Source: Chitinophaga pinensis DSM 2588 (GTDB lineage: Bacteria > Bacteroidota > Bacteroidia > Chitinophagales > Chitinophagaceae). Taken from it: a stretch of 64,000 nucleotides of DNA. The DNA is taken from positions 7,124,001 to 7,188,000 of the forward strand of contig NC_013132.1 in NCBI RefSeq assembly GCF_000024005.1. The letters run 5' to 3'. Made by a program: the position numbers and the translations under genes. The notes beneath the pieces are model-generated. The model worked only from the letters and a program-made list of their open reading frames with translations, was not told where the DNA came from and searched no databases. Shown piece by piece: positions 26,814-35,401 of this stretch (within the stretch, counting starts at the first letter, position 1; every line of letters starts with the position of its first letter).

Positions 26814-27215
26814 TTAAGCATTCATAAATTCAAGGTCGAAATAATACTCCCGGTGATCCGCAGGATTCACATAAATAGAGATCTGTTGATGCCTTTCCAG
26901 CAGAAAACTGACCGTCATCCTGTCTTTGTAAATATAAGGACTCAGCAATTCCATATGGGTATGCGTATCGGGCTGATAAGCGCAGGAGAGATAACAGATC
27001 TCCCTTTCACGCATTTCAGCACTCCGGAGACCAATCAGGCCGTCCAGCATGTGCACCTCCAGTCCGTCGCTGTCAGAAGGTTCCTCATAATAATTGGAAG
27101 TAATAACGGTACAATTCTGTGCACTCACGGTGATCCTGCTGCCTGTAGTCTTCAGAAAGGCATGCGGCTCAGGCGGGCTTTGGGGAAATAGCAGTCCTAT
27201 GATTCTTTTTAGCAT
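26814..27215 (-). CDS. Uncharacterised protein, 133 residues
   Basis: I do not recognise this protein. It begins with a hydrophobic stretch (MLKRIIGLLFPQ), then mixed polar sequence rich in beta-type residues: SRITVSAQNCTVITSNYYEE near 27-46, MEREICYLSC-like REREICYLSCAYQ near 70-82, and a C-terminal part ending REYYFDLEFMN. There is no signal peptide or clear membrane helix. A good ATG, a terminator just downstream and no overlap with other genes make it likely to be real. It stands upstream of no obvious partner. Confidence 0.6.
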   Translation of the reverse strand: MLKRIIGLLFPQSPPEPHAFLKTTGSRITVSAQNCTVITSNYYEEPSDSDGLEVHMLDGLIGLRSAEMREREICYLSCAYQPDTHTHMELLSPYIYKDRMTVSFLLERHQQISIYVNPADHREYYFDLEFMNA

Positions 27216-27300
27216 AAATAATTGCTTTTACAAATGAGATCAAGGCTGGCATTGGTTGGTCCTGTATTTTGTCGAAGGGCTGATCCTGGCTGATGAAACA

Positions 27301-27319
27301 GCCCTGTTGCTAACAGGGC
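27301..27319 (-). terminator. Hairpin downstream of the Dabb gene
   Basis: GCCCTGTT and AACAGGGC form an 8-bp perfect stem with a 3-base loop, followed on the minus strand by TGTTTCAT. Position suits termination of the Dabb transcript. Confidence 0.5.
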
Positions 27320-27350
27320 CGTACTGTTCATTCAAATATACAAAGTATCC

Positions 27351-27773
27351 TCAAATATCTTCTGCATCATATACAATCACTTTCTTCCACACCGAGGAAC
27401 ACTCCTCGATGAATTTCAGGTGCGCAGGATCCGTCTGGTAAATGTCCTGTTCCGCCTTGTTCTTAAAAAACAGCAGCCACGACACCTGGTAGGAACGGTC
27501 AATCACGTCCCTGTTGGTACTGGAAGGCGTACCAATATGATGTTGCAGGATGGTCTTTGCTCCTTTGGCCAGTTTCTGCAGACCAGCAATCAGTTTTGCC
27601 TTGTCCTCCTGGCTATCAGGATTGTGCAGCCAGAAATAAACATGATGAACGAATACCTTCTGTGCAGGCGCCTCAGCTGCCATCGCAGCCCCTCCGGTCA
27701 TGGTCGCAATACCGGTTACCGCGGCAGTCTTACCGGCAGCAGAGAGGAATTGTCTTCTGGTTTGTTTTGACAT
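27351..27773 (-). CDS. Dabb-domain protein with Tat signal
   Basis: A 140-residue exported protein. The start at MSKQTRRQFLSAAGKTAAV shows a twin-arginine signal (TRRQFL) followed by a hydrophobic run and a probable cleavage near AMAAEA. The rest is one stress-responsive alpha/beta-barrel (Dabb) domain, from VFVHHVYFWLHN to the closing SSVWKKVIVYDAEDI. Dabb proteins form dimers and bind small molecules, but their roles in the periplasm are poorly known. A longer frame adds 35 residues that would bury the Tat signal, so it was rejected. The gene is divergent from the glycosyltransferase cluster. Confidence 0.85.
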   Translation of the reverse strand: MSKQTRRQFLSAAGKTAAVTGIATMTGGAAMAAEAPAQKVFVHHVYFWLHNPDSQEDKAKLIAGLQKLAKGAKTILQHHIGTPSSTNRDVIDRSYQVSWLLFFKNKAEQDIYQTDPAHLKFIEECSSVWKKVIVYDAEDI

Positions 27774-27958
27774 AGGGTCAGTTTTTATATAGGAAAATAA
27801 TAAAAATATTAGAATCTGTGCCAATTCTGACTGGTTCGCTTTTTGCAATTCTACATTTTGATTCCACGTACGAGACACTACTCAGACCCACAGGACGACC
27901 TGTTTACTCCCTTAACCCTTGTTAGTTCGATTCTCTTTACTGCGTTAAAACCTTAGGT

Positions 27959-29158
27959 ATGGATACATATGACATGAAGCCGGAGATACTCTATGTGAGT
28001 ACTTATTCCCCCCGTAAATGTGGTATTGCCACTTTCACGGAGGATCTTACCAATGAACTCATGCACCTGCTGAAGCATGAGTTTGAAATCAGCGTTTGCG
28101 CTTTGGATAAACGGGCCAATACAGATAATTACGCCTCTCCGGTTACCATGGTCATGGACGGTTGCAGACTGAACTCCTGTATTGCAGGGGCCGAGGCCAT
28201 CAATCAGAATCCTGCCATCAAAATGGTGTGTATTGAGCATGAATTTGGCCTTTTCGGCGGCAATATGGGCGAATATGTACTCGCCTTCCTCTCGCTGCTC
28301 ACCAAACCCTTCATTATTCGTTTCCATACCGTATTACCTGATCCGAATGTCGAGCGGCTGAAGCTGGTCAGAAGCATCTGTCTGCTGGCAGATAAGGTAC
28401 TTGTGATGACGCAGCACTCTCATCGTTTACTGGTAGAAGACTATAATATCCAGGCAGATAAACTGGTAATCATCCCGCATGGTACCCACTTTATACCTGC
28501 CGCAAACAGAGGCGACCTCAGAAGCAGGTTACACCTGGAACACAAAAAGATCCTGACCACTTTCGGTTTGCTGAGTCCGAACAAAGGTATTGAGACCGGT
28601 ATTAAAGCAATGGTAAAGATCGCTGCGGAATTTCCGGAAGCTGTCTACATCATATTGGGGAATACCCACCCCAATCTTGTGGCATCGGAAGGAGAAGCAT
28701 ACCGCGAAATCCTTGAAGAACTCATAAGAGAAAATAACCTCACCAATAATGTCAAACTGGTGAATGAATTTATTCCGACTCATCTGTTGCTCAACTACCT
28801 GTCGCTGACAGACATCTACCTCTTTACTTCGCGCGATCCGAACCAGGCCATGAGCGGTACATTTATGTATGCCATGAGCGCCGGTTGCCCGATCATCTCC
28901 AATGCCTTTGTGCTAGCCAACGAAATGTTGGATAAAGACACAGGCATTATCATCGAATCGGGTGATGAAGACGCACTCGCCGCCAACGCCATCTATCTCC
29001 TGCGCAATGAACAGATCCGCCAGGAAATGGGTAAAAAGGCATTTATGAAAACAAGAAATACGATGTGGGGCACCGTCGCACGTAAACACGCGATGCTGTT
29101 TTATGAGTTAATGAAAAAACAATTGCCCACTTACGATAACAATCTCGCAGCACTGTAA
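27959..29158 (+). CDS. GT4-like glycosyltransferase with altered active-site motif
   Basis: A 399-residue GT-B fold protein. The N-terminal domain starts YVSTYSPRKCGIATFTEDL, the usual glycine-rich loop. The C-terminal Rossmann domain starts KILTTFGLLSPNKGIETGIKAM, a group 1 glycosyltransferase signature. The EX7E motif of GT4 enzymes, which in the third gene of this cluster reads EPFGLSIAE, is replaced here by DPNQAMSGTFMYAMSAG, with no Glu at either position. The protein may therefore use a different mechanism, be regulatory or act only in a complex. There is no signal peptide, so it is cytoplasmic. The next gene starts 35 bases on. Confidence 0.85.
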   Translation: MDTYDMKPEILYVSTYSPRKCGIATFTEDLTNELMHLLKHEFEISVCALDKRANTDNYASPVTMVMDGCRLNSCIAGAEAINQNPAIKMVCIEHEFGLFGGNMGEYVLAFLSLLTKPFIIRFHTVLPDPNVERLKLVRSICLLADKVLVMTQHSHRLLVEDYNIQADKLVIIPHGTHFIPAANRGDLRSRLHLEHKKILTTFGLLSPNKGIETGIKAMVKIAAEFPEAVYIILGNTHPNLVASEGEAYREILEELIRENNLTNNVKLVNEFIPTHLLLNYLSLTDIYLFTSRDPNQAMSGTFMYAMSAGCPIISNAFVLANEMLDKDTGIIIESGDEDALAANAIYLLRNEQIRQEMGKKAFMKTRNTMWGTVARKHAMLFYELMKKQLPTYDNNLAAL

Positions 29159-29193
29159 ACACCGTCGCGTATTGTTTCACCAAAAAGAATTAC

Positions 29194-30288
29194 ATGCGTT
29201 CGCATTTACAGACAGCAGAAACATTTCCCGAAAAAGCTTTTGTGCCGGATGAGCTGGTATTACCAGCGTTCAATCCGGCACATCTGCTGAACATGACAGA
29301 CAGCACCGGCATGATACAACATGCACTGCGCATTACGCCCAACAGGAAAGAAGGCTATTGTACGGACGATAACGCCCGCGCTTTAATGCTGACGGTCCTT
29401 GCCTGGAAACAGGGCCGGTATCCCGAGGTACTCAGACTCATGTCCATCTACCTGAGTTTCATCCACTATATGCAGATGGAGGACGGTTACTTCCATAACT
29501 TCCTGCGTTATGATAAACAGATCGTTTACGATGGCAGTTCGGAAGACGCCTATGGCCGTACACTGATGACCCTTGGATACCTGGTAGAATACGGCCCTTC
29601 TCCGCTGATGATCAGAACAGCCGAAGACCTGTTCCTGAAAGCGGCCGCACATATGGACAAGCTGCAATCCCTGCGGGGCATGGCGAATAGTCTCGTTGGC
29701 CTCTGCCTCTTCGTCCGCTCACATACCGGCGACCAGGAACAGCTATCCAGAATAAGCCTGCTTGCGGATCAGCTTATCGATGAATACAACAGATACAGTG
29801 ATGATAAATGGTGCTGGTTTGAAGAAGTACTGACCTATGATAACGGCATTCTCCCATTGGGACTATTACATGCTTACAGCATCACCCGTCAGGAAAATTA
29901 CCTGCATACCGCCCTGGAAGCGATCAGTTTCCTGGAGTCGAAGGTCTTCCATGATGAGGTGCTTTATCCCGTAGGCAATAACGGCTGGGCAAGCAAAGGT
30001 GGCAGTACCGCCCTGTTCGACCAGCAACCACTGGACGCCATGGCCATGGTCCTGTGCTATCAGCAGGCGTTTCATGTCACCGGCGATACGAGACACCTTC
30101 ATAGACTGACACAATCCTGGCAATGGTTTATGGGCGCTAATGCCCTTCAGCAACCTTTGTACGACGACATCACCGGTGGTTGTGCAGATGGTCTGCAACC
30201 CGACCGTGTCAATGAAAACCAGGGTGCAGAAAGTACTATCGCTTTCTGGATCTCCTACTTTGCTGTTGCCGAAACATTAAATAAATAA
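29194..30288 (+). CDS. Alpha/alpha-toroid glycosidase-like protein between two GT4 genes
   Basis: A 364-residue cytoplasmic protein rich in paired helices, consistent with an (alpha/alpha)6 toroid like those of several glycoside hydrolases and epimerases. Phrases such as HALRITPNRKEGYCTDDNARALMLTV, YDGSSEDAYGRTLMTLGYLVEYG and WCWFEEVLTYDNGILPLGLLHAY recur in bacterial genes fused or linked to glycosyltransferases. Acidic residues in TDDNARAL and the SSEDAYGR stretch are candidate catalytic or binding groups. The gene touches the following GT4 gene with no gap, so the two must be translated together. Function unassigned; a glycan-trimming or acceptor-binding role is inferred. Confidence 0.7.
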   Translation: MRSHLQTAETFPEKAFVPDELVLPAFNPAHLLNMTDSTGMIQHALRITPNRKEGYCTDDNARALMLTVLAWKQGRYPEVLRLMSIYLSFIHYMQMEDGYFHNFLRYDKQIVYDGSSEDAYGRTLMTLGYLVEYGPSPLMIRTAEDLFLKAAAHMDKLQSLRGMANSLVGLCLFVRSHTGDQEQLSRISLLADQLIDEYNRYSDDKWCWFEEVLTYDNGILPLGLLHAYSITRQENYLHTALEAISFLESKVFHDEVLYPVGNNGWASKGGSTALFDQQPLDAMAMVLCYQQAFHVTGDTRHLHRLTQSWQWFMGANALQQPLYDDITGGCADGLQPDRVNENQGAESTIAFWISYFAVAETLNK

Positions 30289-31299
30289 ATGAAAATAGCC
30301 GTTCTTGCGCCGATCAGCTGGCGCACGCCCCCAAAGCAATATGGCCCCTGGGAACAGGTAGCCTCTGTGCTTACCGAAGGATTAGTACACCAGGGGCTCG
30401 ATGTGACACTTTTCGCTACCGGCGATTCCATTACCAATGCAAAACTGTCTTCCGTCAGAGAACACTCTCTTGGCGATGAACCTGGCGATTTTAAAGTATG
30501 GGAATGTCTACATATCTCCTCATTGATGGAACGTGCCGGGGAATTTGATCTCATTCACAGTCATTTCGACTTTCTGCCATTGACCTGGTCCCGGGTGATT
30601 AAAACACCTATGCTGACCACTATTCATGGTTTCTCCTCTCCTGCTATTCTTCCGGTATATCAGAAATATAACGGTACGACACACTACGTCTCTATCAGTA
30701 ACAGTGACCGCGATCCTTCACTGACCTACATCGATACCGTATATAACGGACTGAATGAAACCTTGTTTTCTTTTACGGCTACGCCGGATGACTATCTGCT
30801 GAGTTTTGGACGGATACACCCCGAAAAAGGGACGCATCTGACCATTGAGATTGCCAGGGAAGCGGGTATGCGTTTAATCATCTGCGGACTGATTCAGGAC
30901 GAAAACTATTTCCGGGAAAAGATCGCCCCACATATCGATAACAGGCAGGTGATCTATAAAGGGAATGTAGGTCCGGAAGACCGGAACAATATCCTCGGAA
31001 AAGCAAAAGCATTACTGCACCCGGTCCTGTTCAATGAACCATTCGGGTTAAGTATTGCGGAAGCCATGATGTGTGGTACGCCGGTCATCGCATTTGACAG
31101 AGGCGCCATGAAAGAGCTGATTACAGACGCTAAAACAGGATTCCTTGTAAAGAATACAGCGGAAGCAGTATTGGCCGTAAAACAGGCGGATAATATTCTC
31201 AGAAACGATTGCCGCGAACATTCCCTGGCCAGGTTCAGCCAGGGAAAGATGGTCTCACATTATATAGAAGTCTATAAACGTATATTGGGTACTCACTGA
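30289..31299 (+). CDS. GT4-family glycosyltransferase
   Basis: A 336-residue retaining glycosyltransferase of the GT-B fold. Visible are the N-terminal APISWRTPPKQYGPWEQVAS loop, the central LSFGRIHPEKGTHLTIEIARE and the intact EX7E active-site motif in FNEPFGLSIAEAMMCGTPVIAFDRGAMKELI, where the first Glu stabilises the transition state and the second binds the nucleotide sugar. No signal peptide. It is the last gene of the three-gene set and ends in a 7-base overlap with the convergent GH130 gene. Substrates are unknown; the neighbouring GH130 enzyme suggests mannose or glucose. Confidence 0.9.
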   Translation: MKIAVLAPISWRTPPKQYGPWEQVASVLTEGLVHQGLDVTLFATGDSITNAKLSSVREHSLGDEPGDFKVWECLHISSLMERAGEFDLIHSHFDFLPLTWSRVIKTPMLTTIHGFSSPAILPVYQKYNGTTHYVSISNSDRDPSLTYIDTVYNGLNETLFSFTATPDDYLLSFGRIHPEKGTHLTIEIAREAGMRLIICGLIQDENYFREKIAPHIDNRQVIYKGNVGPEDRNNILGKAKALLHPVLFNEPFGLSIAEAMMCGTPVIAFDRGAMKELITDAKTGFLVKNTAEAVLAVKQADNILRNDCREHSLARFSQGKMVSHYIEVYKRILGTH

Positions 31300-32738
31300 G
31301 CTGGCTTTAATAAAGCCTTCAGTAACTTATCCAGCGGAATACTGGCAAAAGAGGACGCGTAGTCAGACACCGCATAAGGGATAAATACCTGTCCCTCATG
31401 TATCATCGCACCACAGGAATACACTACGTTCGGCACATATCCGTCACGTTCATCTTCTTTAGGCATCAGCAGCGGATATTGCAGACGTCCCAGCTCTTTG
31501 GTCGGATCTTCCAGATCAAACAAGGCCGCACCCAGACAATACTTCCGCATCGGTCCTACCCCATGCGAAATGATCAGCCAACCCTTCTCTGTTTCCAGCG
31601 GCGAACCGGCATTCCCGATCTGCACAAATTCCCAGGGATATTTAGGTTTCTGCAATAACTGCGGTTCTTCCCAGTCATACAGGTCTTCAGAAAACATGAT
31701 ATAGTTATTCTGCCCATCGATCCTTGACAACATCGCGTATTTGCCATTTATCTTTTTGGGGAATAAAGCCAGATTTTTATTCACAGCTCCTTTACCATAC
31801 AGCGGATGTACTTCAAAATGCTGAAAATCGCAGGTTTTAATCAGTTTGGGTAATATAAATGAACCGTCATAAGCAGTATAAGTCGCATAATATGTACAGG
31901 AGCCTTCTTCCTCTGTGAACTTCACAAAACGTGCATCTTCAATACCATTCTTCTCTGTATAAGTTACCGGGAAGATGACCCGCTCTCCCAGTGTGGTGTG
32001 TTCAGGAAAATGCAGTTCATAGCTGGCATCGACCAGTTCCAGGACATGCTGCTTCAGTGACAGCTGATCCATCGGATCTTTAATGCCCCGCAGCGAGTTA
32101 CGTAGGATAATATCTATTTCTGAATAGGTAAATTCATCTGTCAGCTGATGCAGGATACCCACATGCAGATCTTCCGGCAGCCGCAACTGATTCAGCTGAC
32201 GGGCGAAATGTTCTTTATCATTCCGCTTCTCTCCGGTCAGCTTTCCTTCCGTCAGGAAATGCGTCGGATCGTCCAGCGTAATATTACAGTCTTTATCGAT
32301 CACACCTTCCCGGAATACGATAGACGAAATATGACTTTCACCGGTAGCCCGGAAGCTGACAATAACGCGCTTATGTCCCGGCGGAATACCTGACTGGTCA
32401 GGCGCTTCTACTACAGACGGATTGAACAGCGCTGCTGCTTCCAGCGAATATTCCATGGTGAAATAAGCCCCAAGCAGGTGTTGCCTGTCTTTGGTGACAA
32501 TCACGCCGGCCGGCACCAGGTGAGAAATCCTGGAATAATGGTTTTCAAACACTTCATGGATGTCCTTATATCTGCGGGAAAATTCTTTCAGCACACCATT
32601 CAGTACTTCACATACCACATTCTCCGGCATATCCACAACCTTATTAATGATTTGCACCGATCTTTCATTGCCGGAGTTAAAAAAGCGGGGAATGACTCTT
32701 TTGAAATCAGGGTTGATCCTGATATTTTTTCTCGTCAT
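31293..32738 (-). CDS. GH130-family glycosidase/phosphorylase
   Basis: A 481-residue protein of the five-bladed beta-propeller family GH130, which contains mannoside phosphorylases and hydrolases. The family pattern with the catalytic Asp is seen in NGIEDARFVKF. Other blades show DGSFILPKLIKTCDF, SRIDGQNNYIMFSEDLYDWEEP and GNAGSPLETEKGWLIISHGVGP. A helical N-terminal region of about 90 residues (DMPENVVCEVLNGVLKEFSRR) precedes the propeller. No signal peptide, so the reaction is cytoplasmic. The gene is convergent with the GT4-toroid-GT4 set, an arrangement I associate with related clusters in Bacteroidota. Whether it phosphorolyses or hydrolyses cannot be read from the sequence. Confidence 0.85.
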   Translation of the reverse strand: MTRKNIRINPDFKRVIPRFFNSGNERSVQIINKVVDMPENVVCEVLNGVLKEFSRRYKDIHEVFENHYSRISHLVPAGVIVTKDRQHLLGAYFTMEYSLEAAALFNPSVVEAPDQSGIPPGHKRVIVSFRATGESHISSIVFREGVIDKDCNITLDDPTHFLTEGKLTGEKRNDKEHFARQLNQLRLPEDLHVGILHQLTDEFTYSEIDIILRNSLRGIKDPMDQLSLKQHVLELVDASYELHFPEHTTLGERVIFPVTYTEKNGIEDARFVKFTEEEGSCTYYATYTAYDGSFILPKLIKTCDFQHFEVHPLYGKGAVNKNLALFPKKINGKYAMLSRIDGQNNYIMFSEDLYDWEEPQLLQKPKYPWEFVQIGNAGSPLETEKGWLIISHGVGPMRKYCLGAALFDLEDPTKELGRLQYPLLMPKEDERDGYVPNVVYSCGAMIHEGQVFIPYAVSDYASSFASIPLDKLLKALLKPAQ

Positions 32739-33049
32739 GCTTAACATACGCAACAATCTACAGGGTTATAAAAGATATGTGTTTATAAAGATAACTCTTT
32801 TAATCGTAAGGCATTGCGACCGCATCACGTGGCAGCGTCACCGTTCGGATACACCTGCAATACGGTCAAAAAACAATTGCTTTGGGCATTTCAACAAACA
32901 ATATCTGCGCCAGTAAGTTCCTGAACGATGCTTTTTATACTCCCCTGGCAGAAAAGCCGGCTAACATGGTTAATCCAATGTTATTAGTGTTTTCGGGCAG
33001 GCACATCTGCATAAAATTTTGCTACCTTTAACACTGTCAGGGGAGATTT
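32739..33049. other. Divergent intergenic region, GH130 and AraC
   Basis: About 310 bases with the promoters of the GH130 and AraC genes. The segment ATAAAATTTTGCTACCTTTAAC near 33011 is the only promoter-like part (TACCTTTA against TAnnTTTG). No gene, RNA or repeat was recognised. Confidence 0.35.
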
Positions 33050-33889
33050 ATGAAAATTACGAGGTTCTTATTACGCGACTTCATTACAAAAGGTGAACTT
33101 TTTCATCTGGCCAGGGTAAAAATATTCTCTACCGATGATATTTCACTTCACAATCATGATTATGCCGAAATCTTCTGGATAGAGCATGGCAATGGCACTC
33201 ATCTGATCAATGGACTAAACACCCCGCTGAATACAGGCGATATTATCATGATGCGCCCGGATGATCTGCATACCTTCTCTTCCAACCGTCAGGGCATTAC
33301 CATGATGAACCTCGCATTTCCCTTTAAAACCGTACAGTATTTCAAAAAGCGATACTTCCCGGAATCGGAAGATTTCTTCTGGAAAAAAGGCGACCTGCCC
33401 TACCAGGCCACACTGGACGAAACGATCTTAAGAAGCATCACCCACCTGGCAGAAAAAATGTGGAAACACCAGGACTCCGCCATCTACCTGGACAGTTTCC
33501 TACTCTCCCTTTTTAAACTCCTGCTCCCTACTGAAAATCAACCGGATAACCAGGACATTCCCGCATGGCTGAACAATGCCATCCAGCTATTTCCTGCACA
33601 ACCCGATCTCTTCCGCCTGGGCGCCAGAGGTTTTGCCTCCATCTGCGGCCGTAACATCGATTATGTCAACCGTACCGTCCGCAAATGTTATGACAAAACA
33701 CTCTCTACCCTGGTGACGGAATTACGTATGCAGTTTGCAGCCAGACAGTTAGCCATCACGAATGCCCCCATTAAGAGCATCTGCCACGATTGTGGCTTCA
33801 ATAACCTCGGCCATTTCTACAAACAGTTTCAGACTATTTACCAGCAAACACCTTCTCAATACAGGGAACAGCACCAACGTATGTCGTAG
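33050..33889 (+). CDS. AraC-family transcriptional regulator (cupin sensor)
   Basis: A 279-residue regulator. The cupin sensor (about 20-105) reads HNHDYAEIFWIEHGNGTHLINGLNTPLNTGDIIMMRPDDLHTF, with the His residues of a metal or sugar pocket. The C-terminal double helix-turn-helix (about 180-275) ends IKSICHDCGFNNLGHFYKQFQTIYQQTPSQYR, the standard AraC signature. Sugar-sensing cupin AraC proteins of this type often sit next to glycosidase genes. Here the GH47-like secreted gene follows in the same direction after 82 bases and the GH130 gene is divergent, so either may be a target. Confidence 0.9.
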   Translation: MKITRFLLRDFITKGELFHLARVKIFSTDDISLHNHDYAEIFWIEHGNGTHLINGLNTPLNTGDIIMMRPDDLHTFSSNRQGITMMNLAFPFKTVQYFKKRYFPESEDFFWKKGDLPYQATLDETILRSITHLAEKMWKHQDSAIYLDSFLLSLFKLLLPTENQPDNQDIPAWLNNAIQLFPAQPDLFRLGARGFASICGRNIDYVNRTVRKCYDKTLSTLVTELRMQFAARQLAITNAPIKSICHDCGFNNLGHFYKQFQTIYQQTPSQYREQHQRMS

Positions 33890-33971
33890 ATCGTTATACC
33901 GTAAAAAATATATTTGTTAGCGCAATAGTATGAACGGTTTATTACTTTCGCAGATTATAATTTAGCATCCG

Positions 33972-35345
33972 ATGAAAAAATGTATTGTGGCTGCCGCAGC
34001 CATGATCGCCTACCTACCTATGAAAGCCCAGCAAGCGGAGTTATCGCTAAGCGTCAAACAGGAATTTATCAGATCCTGGGATGCTTACAAACGATACGCC
34101 TGGGGCCATGATGTATTATTGCCGCAAACGAAAACCTACACGGACTGGTACGAACAGCCGATACGTATTTCGCAGATTGATGCATATAGCACCATGAAAG
34201 TGATGGGCCTCCAGAAACAGGCCAGAGACATTGAGAAGTTTGTAACAGATAGTTGCAACTTTGACATAGACGTTTACGTAAAGACCTTTGATGTCAATAA
34301 TCGCGTACTGGGAGGACTCTTATACATGTACTCCTGCACACACCAGCCTAAAATACTGGAACGCGCAAGAGACTTTGGAGATCGCCTCTTAAAAGCTTTC
34401 AGATCACCGACAGGAATCCCCTATTACTGGGTCAATCTGAAAACCGGTAAAGTGAAAGGCGAAAAGGTCAATACCGCAGAAGCAGCCGCTTATACACTTG
34501 AAATGGGCATCCTGAGTTATTACACAAAGGACCCGAAATATTATCAGGCGGCGAGGAAAGCGACAGAAGCCATATACGGCAGACGCTCAGCCCTCAACCT
34601 TACCGGCAACATCATCAACAATGAAACCGGTGACTGGCTGGAAACCATCAGTTGTATCGGCGCAGGAGGCAGCGCTTACTATGAAAGTATGCTGAAAACA
34701 TGGCTCCTGTTTAAAGATGAAGCACTGAAAGAAATGTGGGAGAAAACCATTACAGCCGTACATCAGTATAACGCAGAAGAAAGTGACACCGCAATATGGT
34801 ACCGCAGAACGGACATGTATTCAGGGGAAACAAAGAATACAACTGCGACAGGTTACGACGCATTCCTGCCAGCTCTTTTATGTATCGATAATGATGCAGA
34901 ACAGGCAGCCAGGGTACACCGGACCTGGAATAATCTCTGGAAACAGTATGGGATGATTCCGATGATCTACGACTTCCGCCGGCAGCATATCACGGCAGCA
35001 GCGTACGACCTGAATCCCGAGATCATCGAGTCAGCCTGGTACCTGTATGATTACACAAAAGATACCGCCTATCAGCAGATGGGCAGACAGTACTACAGCG
35101 ACATATTGCAGTATTGCAGGGCAGGCGCCGCATTCACTGGCGTAATGGATATCAGAAGTAAACAGCAGCAGAATAAAATGCCGGTCTATTTCTTTGCAAC
35201 AACAATGAAATACCTGTACCTGCTCTTTACACCAGACAGTGGATTGAATACGCTTGATTACGTATTCACAGCAGAAGGAAACCCGTTTAAAACGGATGAA
35301 TTCAAAGCGGCAGAAACAGCCAGACGTCTGGGCATTAATCAGTAA
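33972..35345 (+). CDS. GH47-like secreted protein, catalytic residues altered
   Basis: A 457-residue exported protein; the signal peptide ends near YLPMKAQ. The fold reads as an (alpha/alpha)7 barrel similar to GH47 alpha-1,2-mannosidases: RISQIDAYSTMKVMGL, NNRVLGGLLYMYSCTH, SAYYESMLKTWLLFKD, NPEIIESAWYLYDYTKD, TMKYLYLLFT and YVFTAEGNPF align by eye with the GH47 landmarks. At the positions of the three acidic catalytic residues, FE becomes FD, the D of DSYYEY becomes S, and only the Glu of (R)PE is kept. The calcium site THP becomes GNP. It may be a divergent hydrolase or a binding protein. It follows an AraC gene and ends in a terminator. Confidence 0.65.
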   Translation: MKKCIVAAAAMIAYLPMKAQQAELSLSVKQEFIRSWDAYKRYAWGHDVLLPQTKTYTDWYEQPIRISQIDAYSTMKVMGLQKQARDIEKFVTDSCNFDIDVYVKTFDVNNRVLGGLLYMYSCTHQPKILERARDFGDRLLKAFRSPTGIPYYWVNLKTGKVKGEKVNTAEAAAYTLEMGILSYYTKDPKYYQAARKATEAIYGRRSALNLTGNIINNETGDWLETISCIGAGGSAYYESMLKTWLLFKDEALKEMWEKTITAVHQYNAEESDTAIWYRRTDMYSGETKNTTATGYDAFLPALLCIDNDAEQAARVHRTWNNLWKQYGMIPMIYDFRRQHITAAAYDLNPEIIESAWYLYDYTKDTAYQQMGRQYYSDILQYCRAGAAFTGVMDIRSKQQQNKMPVYFFATTMKYLYLLFTPDSGLNTLDYVFTAEGNPFKTDEFKAAETARRLGINQ

Positions 35346-35368
35346 GTTAACCAGTCTATATACAGGAA

Positions 35369-35396
35369 GAGGCTATCTCATTATTGAGATAGCCTC
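35369..35396. terminator. Bidirectional intrinsic terminator
   Basis: GAGGCTATCTCA and TGAGATAGCCTC form a perfect 12-bp stem with a 4-base loop, followed by ATTG. It lies in the 56 bases between convergent genes. Confidence 0.8.
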
Positions 35397-35401
35397 ATTG
35401 T

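Noticed and set aside
27921..27945. GTTAGTTCGATTCTCTTT, resembling a tRNA T-loop
   Set aside because: The flanking bases do not form a T-stem, and no acceptor, D or anticodon arm can be folded upstream.
28529..28783. Antisense open frames across the glycosyltransferase cluster
   Set aside because: They are fully inside genes with strong family motifs on the plus strand and lack start context or domains.
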